Assembly (NCBI RefSeq): GCF_024586455.1
Contig: NC_065921.1
Span: 29,819,135-29,883,134 of the forward strand
Reading direction: 5' to 3'
Length of the DNA stretch: 64,000 nucleotides
DNA from: Bactrocera neohumeralis
Taxonomy: Eukaryota > Arthropoda > Insecta > Diptera > Tephritidae
Below, one piece after another: positions 32,514-44,334 of the stretch; the stretch's first letter is position 1, and each line of letters starts with the position of its first letter. A program made the position numbers and the translations under genes. Under the pieces are notes generated by a model. That model had not been told where the DNA came from, made no database searches, and saw only the letters and a program-made list of their open reading frames with translations.

Positions 32514-32850
32514 AAGTCTCTTTGTCTGAAACCTCGCTTAGTATTGGGCGACTCGAAAAGATCCTTCCCGATCTTGACGAAACTTTCGGTTCAGCAATAG
32601 TCTGAAGAAGCCCCACGATAGGAAGCCTACTTGTTGTTGTTGTAGCGGCAGAATTCTGCCGAGTTGACAGTCCTTGATCGGATAAAAAAATCTGGGTCCG
32701 TTCTGGTGACGTAGACCTTGACGGAGCTTTTGGTGATGCTCGTCGGGGAGCTTGCATAGCCGTATTAGTTTTGCATAGAGCAAAAGTTTTCCAAGCTATA
32801 AGGCCCATCCAATTCCTTACCTGTTTTGAATCTGATATGTTAACGTATGG
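32500..32850 (-). pseudogene. Rearranged LINE type 1 fragment with R4 inside
   Basis: Minus-strand type 1 LINE sequence in shuffled order. From high to low: A-K-L-I-R-L-C-K-L-P (about 32780), then R4 copy 2 (32631-32719), then G-F-L-S-W-G-F-F-R-L-L-L (32600-32630; equals G-D-S-L-S-C-D-F-F of the family), then F-R-Q-D-R-E-G-S-F (about 32570; equals I-G-K-D-L-F), then the T-K-R-G-F-R-Q region joined to R4 copy 1. In an intact element I-G-K-D-L-F precedes G-D-S-L-S, so the order here is inverted, consistent with duplication around an R4 insertion. Confidence 0.55.
32631..32719 (+). repeat. Short dispersed repeat R4, copy 2
   Basis: Begins TTGTTGTTGTTGTAGCGGCA and ends near GACGTAGACC; lacks the distal CGACTGTCGTGGGAACG present in copies 3 and 4. 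Lies inside LINE sequence. Confidence 0.75.
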
Positions 32851-32859
32851 TATAATATT

Positions 32860-35400
32860 TCTCATTCTAACTAAGACGTAACGAACTTCAGAAAAGAAGT
32901 GATCGCTTTTATTTTGTAGTTCTTCTATGAGAATACATTATAGAACAAGTGTAATAAATAGCTCACCGTTTCCTATTCAAATTTCAAATTTACCAAATCT
33001 CCAGATCTCTAGTTTCTTTACGTGTATTTCCTTTCCACTGCTGGTTTCGCCTTCAAGCCTTGTTTCTTAAGAGTTTTCTGAGAATTGTTATTTATATTTG
33101 CTTAAGGTTGCCTCAGTTCAGTGGCTCGAAAATGTTGTAAAGGAAACGCTTTTTAATATTGGTTTACTATCGAGATTGGAGGAGTCCAAAGGCAACCTTC
33201 ACTAAACCATTGGTTGCACAGAGTCGTTTTAAGATTTGCGGGTGAAAATTCAACAAACGACAATACAATCCATCAAGGCAGAAGCTGTGAATGCCATTGA
33301 GTTCTTTTGCGACACGCACGCTCGCCATTTGCATTTTATTTTCATGCCTGACAAAGGTTCATTTTTTGGGACGACAAACGTCAAAACTGTCAGATAATGT
33401 ATGCGTTCAATTATGAGGAAATTCTTTCTAAGAGTAGATGAGGGGAAAACGAAAAAGAACAATGCGAAATGTGTCTGAATGTTTGTATGTAATTCATTAA
33501 GGTAAACGTGGTCCATGGCGTAGCTGTGCCGAGGGCCAATGAAAATGCGGGTATCCACAGCAGCAAGCTCGTAAACTTTATGAAAAAATCATGCATGCAC
33601 GCGCTTTAATGGGCTCACACACACACTGATACATATGTGAATATACTATATATGTATATATATATGGTATGTGTGCTGTACATAGATATCCACATATATA
33701 CCTCGGAAAATTAATGCTGCTTTGAGTGGCCGACTTCACGTAGGCGTCCACTGACAGCCAAATTTGTTGTATGGGGTCGAATAGACAAGGCACCAAGGCA
33801 CCAACGAAACAAACAGAAAAAAATCAGAAACAACAATAAAAAACACGTTTGCGAAGCGGTCTTAACCAAAGACCCATAGAAGCTGACAAGAAATTAAGGG
33901 AAATTTATTGACGACAACTGTCGGCCATAATCATCTAGCTGATGTTATTGGTGCCTTAGTTGTTGTTGTATAACATTTTCATTTTGTTGTTGCTACTGTG
34001 CACCACACGCTTACACAAAAGTAGCGGAAGTGTTGGCAAAACGTGCGGAGGAAGAGTGAAAAAAGTCAAGACAAACTGAAACTTTTACTTTTGGTCCATT
34101 CCCGAGACGAGTGTGGCGCGCCGGCACCTTCGCTCCGGAGCCCGAAAACAAACTACAGTGGCAGACAAGGAGTATACGCAGATGTACGTGTGTATGTTTG
34201 TTCCTCACATGCACCAACACTTAAGTGCTGCCAACAATCTCGATGCCTGACAGTTTTTTTGTCGGTGTGGGAGGTTGCTACTGGATATATCAAAACCATG
34301 GCAACTCCGGGCACACAATACACTAGCCATACCATCCAGCTCTGCACTATGCAACGCTCTCGCTACATATTCATAACAAAAACACCCGCACCTCCCGCAC
34401 AGCTGTAAGCTGCATAGACGCTGCGTGGCTGTTATGAGTAACTCGGTGGCTCGTGTGGTCGTTTGGCCGTTTGGGGTCCATCACACTCTCAGTCAGTCGG
34501 ATGTCAGAGTGTGCGTGAAGCATGTAATTTGCCATCCAACAAAAGTGTCAGTATGTGGCAAGAATTATGATGGGGGACGGTGCTCAAGATGAGTCCACGA
34601 CACGCTATGTGCGTGTGTGTGCCGATGCGTTTGCGTGGGTGCTGTCTTGGTTGCCACTACTGTAGGTGGGGTGCTGGTGCGGCATTACAGATAAATGCAA
34701 TGAGGCGAAAAGTTGCCAGAAGTGGGAGCAAGCGTTCTTTCGTAGCGGTGGCTCAAGCAGTAGGTGTGCGCAATGCATGTGTGTTATTATTTTCCTCGGA
34801 CTTTTTATACGCATATACAGGCCAATGCTCACAAAGAGCTGTAGCGCAAAAAGATGATACCTGAGAAAGCACTTGTAGTTACCATTTGGTAGTGCAGCGA
34901 TTTCTGTTAGGACCGGACAATATTGAGAGATTTGAACAGTGATATCGAAACTTACATACGTCTAACGTTACAAGGATTCCTTCATAGCAGACTTTCAGTA
35001 ACAGGATTGCATTAGCCCATCAATGTTAAGAGTTATTTTATTTTACATCGAAAGCCTATTTCTCTAGAACTTTTCACATTATTTCAATAAGAAGCAACGC
35101 CACTCCTCGAAAGAAAAAATACTGAACCTAAACACGATTATATCTATCTCTAGGAACCTCTTAAATCTTATGTGAGTTTTAAGACTACCAGAAACTGAAA
35201 TGGTCCCTATATATCTAACAGAACTTGTCGGACAGCGTGAAAAAGTTTCAAGTTTGGCATTTGCCTGAAAATATGAAAATGTTAGTTCGGGAAAAGTGAT
35301 AAAATGAAGAAGCTTTGCAAACTTAAAGGCTCAAGAAGCTTAATCATGAAAAGAATTAAAAAAGTTTAGCCCTAAAAATAGATTTTTTTTTTTAATTAAT
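32860..35400. other. Gene-free stretch
   Basis: 2.5 kb without a recognisable gene. 33990-34870 is GC-richer with TG-rich tracts and several overlapping open frames (for example 34043-34408) lacking known domains. 33620-33700 has TATA/CATA simple repeats. Could include regulatory or untranslated sequence of a host gene; nothing proves it. Confidence 0.45.
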
Positions 35401-35490
35401 TCAGTAAAAATTATAAAACAAATAAGTTATAGTTTGTAAGGAAACGTCGGCGGCTCTATAAAGTTATACTAAGTACATATATATTGTATA
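35400..35490 (+). repeat. Family 1 element, left part split by mariner
   Basis: GTTATAGTTTGTAAGGAAAC then GTCGGCGGCTCTATAAAGTT matches the 5' part of family 1. The matching core (TAGCTGCCATACTAACTG, TTCTTGTATGG) resumes at 36700-36750, on the other side of rosa-like copy C. Confidence 0.55.
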
Positions 35491-36694
35491 CAAAGGGTGA
35501 TCCTTTTCAACGTTCCCTACTTGTTTTAAAGAAAAAACACAGAAACTTCAAATTTAATGGGGAATCTTCATTATAATTTGAAACAACCTTTTTTTTGCAT
35601 TTATGTTTTTGGAAGATTATCTCTTTCAAATGTTGGCCATGGTTACGTCTTAAATGGTCCATCCGTTGAGTCCAATTTTCGATGACTCGTTCGAGCATTT
35701 CGACTGGTAACTGGCGAATGACCTGAGTGTTGTTTTACGAAACGGGATTGTCCGCATAGGCTTTAGACTTTACATATCCCCACAGAAAAAGTCTAATGGT
35801 GTGATATCACATGATCCAGGTGGACATTCGACCGACCCAAAACGTGAAATTATCTGGTCACCGAAGTGTTCTCTCAATAAATCCATTGATTGACGCGATA
35901 TGTGAGATGAGGCGCCGTCTTGTTGAAACTAAATGTCGCCGAGATCACAAGCTTCAATTTCAGGCATGAAATAGTCGGTTATGATAGTGCGATAACGGTC
36001 GTCATTAACGGTTACGTTCTCATTGGCATCATTTTTAAAGAAATATTAACCAATGATTCCACCAGCCCACAAACCGCACCAAAACGTTGTTTTTCTGGAT
36101 GAAATGACAGCTCTTGAATCTCTTCAGGTTGCTTTTCGTCCCAAAGGCGGCAATTTTACCATACCCATTGAGCAAGAAATGGGTTTCATAGCTGAACAAA
36201 ATTTGGCTCGAAAACGTCGCATCTTCTTGGAACTTTTGTGTAGGTCGAGGGCTTTAGCTCTTCCACAAGCTGTATTTTGTATGCTTTCAAGTTAAGATCT
36301 GGAGATAAAATGCACGTCAGTGCGAGTTGCTGCGAACGACGCCGAATCGTCTCTCCACCGTCTTCGTGTACACTCTCAGACTCGACTGCTATATTTCCTT
36401 CACTGTACGCTGGACGTAATCTATTCGGTCGAAAGTTATCCGATAATGAATTCTGGGTCTCAAGATGGGTGGTTTGGTATTGCGAATAGTAAGTTCAGTG
36501 CGCCGATTATATTGACCATTGAGCGAAGTGCTCGAAACACATTCTTTACAGAACGTGAATTTTCGTAATAAAGTTGAGCGATGAAATGACCATCAAAACT
36601 CTATAAAAAAACATGACAGCTTGACACGACTCACACGTGATCTGTCAAAAAAAAAAATAGAGTATTGAAAAAAGTATACTTGGATCACCCCTTA
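35491..36694 (-). mobile_element. Rosa-like DD41D mariner, copy C, both ends present
   Basis: The most complete rosa-like copy, about 1.2 kb on the minus strand. Both ends survive: GGGTGATCC at 35495 and GGATCACCC ending at 36690. The transposase is broken. The first catalytic motif S-D-E-A-H-F is S-Y-E-T-H-F (aspartate to tyrosine, about 36185). The second is F-Q-Q-D-G-A (about 35915). The third is P-L-D-F-F (about 35800), 41 residues after the second, followed at once by a one-base frameshift that destroys L-W-G-Y-V-K-S-K. The C-terminus R-V-I-E-N-W-T-Q-R-M-D-H-L-R-R is at 35640-35690. The helix-turn-helix half (36250-36560) is frameshifted. It has inserted into a family 1 element. Confidence 0.85.
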
Positions 36695-37190
36695 GTACCT
36701 AGCTGCCATACTAACTGCAAGTTCAAAATCAGTTTCTTGTATGGATATTTAGTATTATAACTTTGGTGTAATTCAATTTATGTAACTTCTCTCTTAATTT
36801 TTGAAGTTTTTAATTAAAATTTATATTAAATCGATTTTAATTTTTTTGTACTTTCAGTTTTTTCGCGCGACATAAGCGCCGCATGTGGAAGACACGACGC
36901 CGGCGTCGCGTACATTGATTGCCATACACAGAGTTGCTTATACAGACAACGTTTTAGTCATTCGCTAGTTCACCACAATTGAGAGCAATAACTCTCAAGC
37001 GGTATTAATTAATTTGTTGCCATAAATTGAGGATTCGCAAGCCATAAAAGCAATCCTGGCGAAAAATAGAAAAAAGTGATCAATTTTGTAACCTCCAGTG
37101 GCTGTACATATGTACATAGATATTAAAAGGCATTAAAATAAGTAAACAGAGGAATACTACGACTTACTATTTTTAAGCGGAGAAAGTGTG
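36695..37190. other. Right part of family 1 copy, then gene-free DNA
   Basis: 36698-36755 is the continuation of the family 1 repeat interrupted by copy C. The remainder is non-coding with no recognisable gene. Confidence 0.5.
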
Positions 37191-37720
37191 GTGAGTTTAA
37201 AAATTGTATTTTTTTGAAATTTTTTTTTTTGAAAAATGATTATTTTCTTATTTTGAAAATTCTTTTATTAAAAAAAAAAACAATTTTTTTGAAAAAAAAT
37301 TTTATATGATAATAGTTTTTATTTGAAATATATTTTTTGTTTGAAAAATATTTTTTATTTGAAAAATATTTTTTATTTGAAAAATATTTTTTATTTGAAA
37401 AATATTTTTTATTTGAAAAATATTTTTTATTTGAAAAATTATTATTTTTTTGAAAATTATTTTTTAAACCATTTTGTGTAAACATTATTTATCTAAACAT
37501 TTTTCAAAACCTGTTTGCGATAAAAATTATTAGAAAAATAATAAAAAAAAAAATTTTTTTATAATAATTTTTATTTGAAAAATTATTTTTTTTTTAGAAA
37601 ATTATTTTTAAAACAATTTATTGCAAAAATTATTAATTTAAAAAATTATTCAATAGTAAATTTTTTTTCACAAAATTTTATTGCCATAAACTTGATAACT
37701 AAATTTTTAGAACAAAAATA
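37190..37720. repeat. AT block with 18-bp tandem repeat
   Basis: A low-complexity A/T block. Between 37322 and 37438 an 18-bp unit, TTGAAAAATATTTTTTAT, is repeated about six to seven times almost exactly. On the minus strand it reads as a meaningless repeating six-residue N-K-K-Y-F-S string. Confidence 0.85.
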
Positions 37721-38391
37721 CTTATAAATATTTGTAACGCTTTTCTATTATACGCTCTATGAATTTTTATATATTTTTCCTATTATTTTTGTTGTTTTTG
37801 TGTGATACATTAATTTTATTATTTGTATTCAATTTATGATCGCTTTAGCTAATTTATAGCACGTTCCTATAAAAATGATTATTAATGCTTGTATGGATTT
37901 GCTTCGATTATGCACTTGTGTGTATATTTTTTAATTAACGTCTGCCCATTTCCTGTCTGTCCTCTGCTTGATTAGTTGGTTTTGTAGTTGGATCGCGCCA
38001 CTGTCAAGAAATTTCCCTGCTACAAAGTAATATACATGTACATATGTACATATGTATGTAGCAATGTGCAACAATTTAAGTTGACTCTCTGTATATACAG
38101 TGGGCTAAACCCGAAAATTCATTTAAAGAGAATTATTCTTGAGTCTATTTTTTTTGTAATCCTGCGGCGCAGAATCGTTAAAAAAAACTGAGCAAATGTA
38201 TGAGAAAATTATTTTATAGAAAACACTCTCATAAAATCCTTGATGGTCTTTCCTTAATTTAGTTTTTTTGCTTTCTCGGAGTTCGGCGAAATGTGAGAGT
38301 GAATTTCCGAGACTCAGTGTTCTGCTATTATTCGAATTCGAATAAGAATATAAAAAATATCTGTATCTCCTTTACTTTTTATTGTTGTTGT
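37721..38391. other. Gene-free stretch
   Basis: No gene; CATATG/TGTACA simple repeats near 38030-38060. Confidence 0.45.
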
Positions 38392-38484
38392 TGTAGCGGC
38401 AGAAATCAGCCGAGTTGACAGTCCTTGGCCGGATAAAAATCCAGCTCCGTTCCGGTTACGTAGACTCGACTGTCGTGGGAACGG
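38392..38484 (+). repeat. Short dispersed repeat R4, copy 3
   Basis: The best preserved R4 copy: TTGTTGTTGTAGCGGCAGAA, GAGTTGACAGTCCTTGGCCG, TTCCGGTTACGTAGACTCGA, CTGTCGTGGGAACG. Confidence 0.8.
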
Positions 38485-38519
38485 ATCACCTCTACTTTCT
38501 TAATGTACGCTAAGCAGGG

Positions 38520-38960
38520 ATTGGTCGACGAATCGCTTCTGTTTGACTGCAAGATCCTTTTGGCCCGAACGCAGGAGATTTCCTGAACTACTTGCCCTTA
38601 GCGAAGTACATTATATAATAAGCTTTCATGCTGCAAAGCTAAACATTCAGTCGGACGCAAATTGTCAAAGCTACATAAAAGAATGTAAGGTGGAAATATA
38701 CAGGCGCTTTCTCCTCCTTTGACCAATTTTTGCAAGAAGTTGCACTATATCGGCAGTCATACCTTCGGCGCACCGGGAGCTAGAGTCGAAACTGACAGTT
38801 AGTCATTTCAGGAAATTTTTGTTAAGCTCAAAGCAGTTTATCGGTTCATGATGGTCTTTATGATAAATTTTACAGGAGTTCTAGGTACCACAATGGACTG
38901 GCGTTATAAGTTGTCCAAAACTCCTGTTAGGATCAACCATATGTATAGCCTAATCTAAGC
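38520..38960 (+). pseudogene. LINE type 2 3' tail fragment (38.5-39 kb)
   Basis: Plus strand. CGCAAATTGTC at 38660 and CTTTCTCCTCCTTTGACCAA at 38709 correspond to the zinc-knuckle end at 21.3-21.4 kb, and G-S-H-T-F-G-A-P follows (about 38757). The tail AAGCTCAAAGCAGTTTATCG and ACCACAATGGACTGGCGTTA (38827-38910) matches 21.97-22.05 kb. No open frame survives. Confidence 0.55.
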
Positions 38961-39190
38961 TATTTTCTTGAAATCAAAGACAAAGTTTTTCGATTGTTTC
39001 TGCATAGTCATCCTTTGAACCTTACTGTAATGCGATACATATAACCTTTTTGTGGGTTCTTTAACCAAAGTCTATTTGGAAGATAGCTAGATCCGAAATA
39101 CTCGTACATATCTAAGGTTCTTATAAAGAAAATGTTCTGAATTGTAGTTTGTTTGTTTCCAATCAATACACACCTACTCGGAGTTTGAAT
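38961..39190. other. Spacer
   Basis: No recognisable content. Confidence 0.4.
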
Positions 39191-39510
39191 TTATTTCTTC
39201 TTTGGATGGGTAATTGCTATTCGAACTTCTTCTTCTTGGTCAGGCAATGGAACGTCTACTCCATCGTCATCGATTGGGGAATCGGGTTCACCATCTCCTG
39301 GTATTATGCTTTCACCACCATTCAGCAGGCTGTAGAAGTGTTCCCTCCATAATTTCTGTATGCTCTGGGCATCACTCACTACATCAAATCCGGGGGTTGC
39401 ACAAGAGTATGCTGCTTTTTTGAAACCTTCTGTTAGTCGCCGCAACTTTTCGTAGAATTTTCGAGCATTACCCCTGTCGGCCAGTTTGTTGGAGGACAAC
39501 AAATTATGTG
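39191..39510 (-). pseudogene. LINE type 1 fragment, region before RT (39.2 kb)
   Basis: Minus-strand open frame of 103 codons: N-A-R-K-F-Y-E-K-L-R-R-L-T-E-G-F, then D-A-Q-S-I-Q-K-L-W-R-E-H-F-Y-S-L-L-N-G-G-E, then S-P-I-D-D-D-G-V-D-V-P-L-P and E-E-V-R-I-A-I. This is the linker between endonuclease and reverse transcriptase in type 1, colinear with 10.0-10.2 and 45.9-46.2 kb. Only this part remains. Confidence 0.75.
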
Positions 39511-39769
39511 ATTACTCCTACGATATAGACAGCCATAGTGTGCTGGTTGGAGCTTTCGGGAGAGTTGAAGAGTTTGACCTTGGTAACGTGGCTCTATAGG
39601 ATAAGAATTGCTTTTAGAAGAAGGTCTCTAGAAAAAGCTACCTTTTTTAAGGTCGATGACCAACTGTTTCTCGAACGTTTCATAACCCGTGTACACTGTG
39701 CCCTTATCGCAGAACTTCAATTAAGAGACCGGATATCGCATAACACGGTGAACCTTTAAGCTTTGAAGG

Positions 39770-40135
39770 AGAGACTTCCGAGACTGTAGAAACATGATCG
39801 GAATACTAATTGGTCACTGTCTGTTGGATGCACACGCCGGCAGAATGAGACTAACATATCGAGATGACTGCAGGAAATGTCTAGAGCAATGCAAGAGGGA
39901 AACAATGGATTATCTCTTGTGCACTTGTCCGGCATTGGCAAGACTTCGCTGTAAGTATCTGGGGTCCCCCACGGAATGATAGACTGTAGGCAGTATCAAT
40001 ACTGAGGCCACAGAGTCTGTTGAAATGCGCGTCAAGCGCAGGTATCCAAAGGATGAATACTCCTCCTGGACCTAGCAACTGAACTCCATCTGGTACCGAA
40101 AAGGACCAAAACTGGGCTATGCGTGGCTTTTAAAC
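39770..40135 (+). pseudogene. LINE type 2 C-terminus (39.8-40.1 kb)
   Basis: Plus strand, 61-codon frame from 39794: M-I-G-I-L-I-G-H-C-L-L-D-A-H-A-G-R-M, then zinc knuckle C-R-K-C with the histidine replaced by tyrosine (D-Y-L-L-C-T-C), then P-A-L-A-R-L-R-C-K-Y-L-G-S-P-T-E and a stop. The downstream untranslated part runs to GGGCTATGCGTGGC (about 40120), matching the 42.05-kb copy. The pentamer tail is missing. Confidence 0.75.
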
Positions 40136-40139
40136 TGTC

Positions 40140-41995
40140 AAGTTGGCAAGTCCCTGCCAGTTCTAGCCTAGTTGTAGAGAAATGTTGGCATATAGAACCG
40201 AATGTGAAAGTGGAAGACACTACTGAACTCATTTCTCATATTTCAGATTTCGCCAATGAAATTTCCATTTCAGCCCATTGTACTTCGTCGTTAACCTCGA
40301 TCGGTGGCCGTACACGCCGCACTCGGGCAGTGGCATTTCAACAACCCATCGACAGCAGTGCCGTTAAGTGCGTTCGATGTGTATATGAAAAATGTGCACT
40401 GGCTGCGTGGCCAACTGGCAACTGCCTCCAACCGCCAGACACGAGATTTAAGCGATGCAAGTGCCCAAGAATCTTTGCAACTACACAGAATCAGTATGTG
40501 TGTGTGTGCGTGTGTCTTCCCTCGGCAAGTATTCGCATGTAATCGAGGAACTCAAGTGCCAGCAGCGCCTTGCTTCGGCTGCCAAAGTGCCGTTAAGCCA
40601 CCGAATGGCTGATCAGAAGATCCTATGTACAACCTGCCAGTACACCCCGCTGTACTCGTATGTGTGTATGTGCGAGTGTGCTACACTCCCTTGGGTCGCC
40701 GGCTGCCTGTGTTCGTTCGGTCGTTCGTTGCAATTAAGCAGAAATACCGAAATCGGCGACACTCGAGTGACAGGTGCTGCCAAACTGCGTTAAATCAACA
40801 GACGACGCGGCGAATAACAACTGCAACAATAGTCACATTACAGCACAACAACAAGAATAACAACAACAGCAGCAGTGGCACGCAAACAACTTACACATGT
40901 CATTTTAGCGTCGCTGTGTTGTTGCTTTTGTTGCTGTTGCACGTTGGCTGCACTCGCCAATGGGTCGCAGTCGCTGATTTTTGTTTTTGTTATTACAGGC
41001 AGCTGTACGGGGCATGCTGTCGCCAACATACTTACGCGTGATTTCTTCCTTACTTTGTTGTTGTTGTTTTTATTTTCTTATTTTCGTTTGTTCGTTTGTA
41101 TTTGGTTTTCGCATTTCTTTCTTAACTTTGTACGCGCCTTTGATCTGAAAAGAAAGAACTCTCCGAAGCAACAAATGCATTTTGGGAAATGGGCTACGTG
41201 GTGTCTCGTGGGTGAACTCTTAAAGAAGGCGTCATAAAGACTGGATGCGTTGGCTGAAGATGGCAGAATATGCCGATTTCAAATGACTCGGTCGCAGAAG
41301 TCCAAATGCAACTGAGTGAAGGTCTGCGGCCGTTTCATAAAATCACAAAATTAAGTTATCGAACGAGGTTCGATCTTATAAGCTATGAAATACAAAAAAA
41401 AATTGCGAAGATTTGCCTGAATTATATATGTTCATTTGTTGAGGTTGTTGTTTTATTTCCATAGAAAGACTTTAGTTATGATAAGCATACTGTTCCAAAT
41501 AACTCCATAAATATGATCAACTTCCAAAACTACATCCTCATACTTCAAAAGTCGATCTTCTAGGTGCCTAATAGTATTTTAAAGATACTCATTAGACCCA
41601 AATGAGAAATTCCATTAAATTTTCATTTTGCCTTACTTGACGTCCTACCTCTTATTAATACTCAGCGCTATTTAAAACAACTTTTTCCGACATTTGGTTG
41701 ATTGAAAAGGGAGGCACAAGAGCGTCAGACCGCAGGCGCTCGCACTTAGGCCACTATTAGGGCAATTGTGCTCACAGTTGGTAACCAAATTAAGCCTTAT
41801 ACAGCAACTCAGTGGATTTGGTTAAAAAATCTGATTTTTCCACCCCAGCTGCCCAATGTCTCTTAAGTGGCAGGGTTGGAAGCCGTGGAATATATGCCAC
41901 CTTATCCGGCAGAAAGCTGGGTATTCGAAATGTTTCAGCGCCATCATCCTTCGCTCTGCATTCCACTGAATCCGACATTTGCTTCCTCGCTAACG
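40140..41995. other. Gene-free or unrecognised stretch, GC-richer first half
   Basis: 40240-41050 is open in several plus frames at once (139, 102, 112 and 138 codons, overlapping) with low-complexity CAA/CAG and (TG) tracts. A TTTCAG acceptor-like site lies at 40238-40243. None of the translations shows a domain I know; this could be an untranslated or alternatively framed host exon. 41240-41990 shows nothing. Confidence 0.3.
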
Positions 41996-42009
41996 ACATT
42001 GTGGTTAAT

Positions 42010-42975
42010 ACTAGGTTAGATTAGGTTAATCTGGTAGACCAATAAGCCACGCATAGACCAGTTTGGTCCTTTGCGATACTGCGATACTCGATGGAGCTCA
42101 GTTACTAAGTCCAAGAGTAGGCATCCCCGATGCTTACAGCGTGGTGTTGCCAAAGCGGTACATGAGCACAAGAGATTCTCCAGTGCTTCCTTGGTGCCCT
42201 GCTCTAGACATTTCCTGCAGTCTTCTCGATCTGTGAGCCCCATCATGCCGACGTATGTCGCCACCAGACAGTCACAGTTAGTATTCCTATCATGTCCCTA
42301 CAGTCTCTTCTATAGAGTGCCAATAGGAATTTTATGTACTTCCGATATACCGTTATGCACATGACTTTTGTAGTTTTGCACTCAGGTAGCTTGTTCCATC
42401 GAGGTTTGACTTTCATTACCATGGTTCTCTCAGGATCGTCGTATAGACAATGCATGGGTTTCCCAATGTTTATCACGTTTTCGAATATTAGCCGCACATC
42501 ATTCTTGCCAATTGCGTCCACTATTTCATTGTCCTCGATGCCTTTGCGGCCTGAAGTTGATTACTTCTACTACACTTTCCATTGATTGCTGCTGGCTCCG
42601 CGGCTTAGAGTGTAGCGCGTAGCTAACATACCTTTACGCCAGGCATCTTCTTTTTCCCAGTTGAAAAGTGGGGTCATGTAGTCGGTGTTTGCCCAACCGC
42701 CATAACCCACCGAGCAATGCCCGAAGGTTCTATATGTAAATTCTCCTGCAGCCAGTAGTCCTCCCGCCGATTGCGCTGCGCAGTTTTCAACGAAGAGGTC
42801 TATATGTGGCTGGTTTAGTACCAGTTCAAGAGTCGCCGTTGGAGTTTTTCTTAAAGCTTCCGTTATACACATCGCAGCGAACCTTTGAACCCTTTCCATT
42901 GGCTTCCGGTAGGTGGATTTCCGTACGCCTGTCCACCATACTACTGTACCGTAGAGCAGAATTGTTCTAACTGGT
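42010..42975 (-). mobile_element. LINE type 2 3' third with RNase H region (42-43 kb)
   Basis: Minus strand. L-L-Y-G-T-V-V-W-W-T-G-V-R-K-S-T-Y (about 42930) and M-E-R-V-Q-R-F-A-A-M-C-I-T-E-A-L-R-K-T-P-T-A-T-L-E (42820-42899) close the reverse transcriptase. A-N-T-D-Y-M-T-P-L-F-N (about 42680) follows. After a deletion of much of RNase H come W-N-K-L-P-E-C-K-T-T-K-V-M (about 42390), Y-R-R-D-C-R-D-M-I-G-I-L-T (about 42290) and the zinc knuckle C-R-K-C-L-E ... L-L-C-S-C (42150-42210). The 3' tail ends in TAGGTTAGATTAGGTTAA (plus strand, 42012-42029). Several frameshifts; inactive. Best view of the C-terminal domain order of type 2. Confidence 0.8.
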
Positions 42976-44334
42976 TAATACTATACAGTATATTGTAAAT
43001 TTTATGAGTTTAAGAACAAATTGTGATCACCAGATATAGAAGAAGTATTGTGCTGGTTCCATAAGAAAAATTTCTGTTAAAGTAAAGCTTATGATTGTCC
43101 GATAGATGTATCATTTTAACTCAATTTAGCCTGGGAAATAAGTAAAGCTAGAACATCCTTTAAAGGTTTCCACATCTTTAAATTTTCAGAGTATCTTCTA
43201 TTATTAGAATGTCAGGCACCTGAAAAGTCTGTGTCTGAGTTTCAGCCTAAGACTTTATAAAAAAAAAACTCTGTGATGAGGTTTATGAGAAGTATTTTCT
43301 AAACAGAAGGTAACATGAAAGTTTTGTGATCCCCAGTACAGTTTGACCAATATGCGGTGCTATTCTATTTAATTTTGTTCTGCTCTTGGATGTGAAATCA
43401 TTGATCTTCCAAAAGGGAGTCTCCAATGCACTGGCCTACAGAGTCCTCTGGGAGTCTACAGTTTTTTTATCCTTCGATGAACGAAACTTTGTTGAGCTAA
43501 TAGTTAAGTTGCACTTTAGCTCGATCGGTTTAGATCTTAGACTTATTGAACCATCAATCAACTACCCATCTTCAGTCAATCATCCAGCGAGTAAGACTAT
43601 GAAATTACACACACCTGAGTTTGTAATGGCGGCTGATTAAGCAGCATGTATAAAATGTATACCGCGAAGCAGGAGAAGCATCAATTTCAAAATCGCCATT
43701 AAATGTAGCATCTTCCAGATGCAGCGGTATTGGCTTCTCTGTCTCTTATTCATAAAATTTTTCGTGAATTTTAAAACATCAGTAATTGCCACACTACGGC
43801 GGCGCATAAACTCACGAAAGCACGCTGTATATTGACCCTCACTCTACACCACCACAATAACGAGTACTTTGCTAATTCTTTGTCTTCTTTTGCCAAAATA
43901 TTAAATTACAAAATTAACCGAACAACAAAACGAAAATATGTAAAATCGATGAGTTGCCAAAGCGCGCAATGACGCAAGTCGCTGCTGCCAATGCGTCGAA
44001 GGCGGAAACTTCACAGTTTGGGGTAATTGAGTAAATAGTTGAGGGGGTAAACGACACGGAATGGCCAAACCAATTGGGTACGTCGAAAGCTTCTAGCGCT
44101 TATGATACTTGCACGTAATTACCAAAAATGGGAGTTTAATTAAAATTTAAATGATATTCAACCAAAAGCACAATAACAATAACAATTAATTACATAAATT
44201 CGCGGTAACATTGGTGGGATTATGAGTAAGTGAGTTCATTAAAGAGTATTTGGTGTGATTCCTAAAAACAAATTTAAGCATTGAGAAATTGTGGAATAAA
44301 GCACGAGAATACAGTATGTTGAGTAAATTTCATG
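42976..44334. other. Gene-free stretch
   Basis: No recognisable gene; the 84-codon frame at 43386-43640 has no known motif. Confidence 0.45.

Noticed and set aside
37240..37485. 81-codon repetitive frame
   Set aside because: Produced by an 18-bp A/T minisatellite; not a protein.
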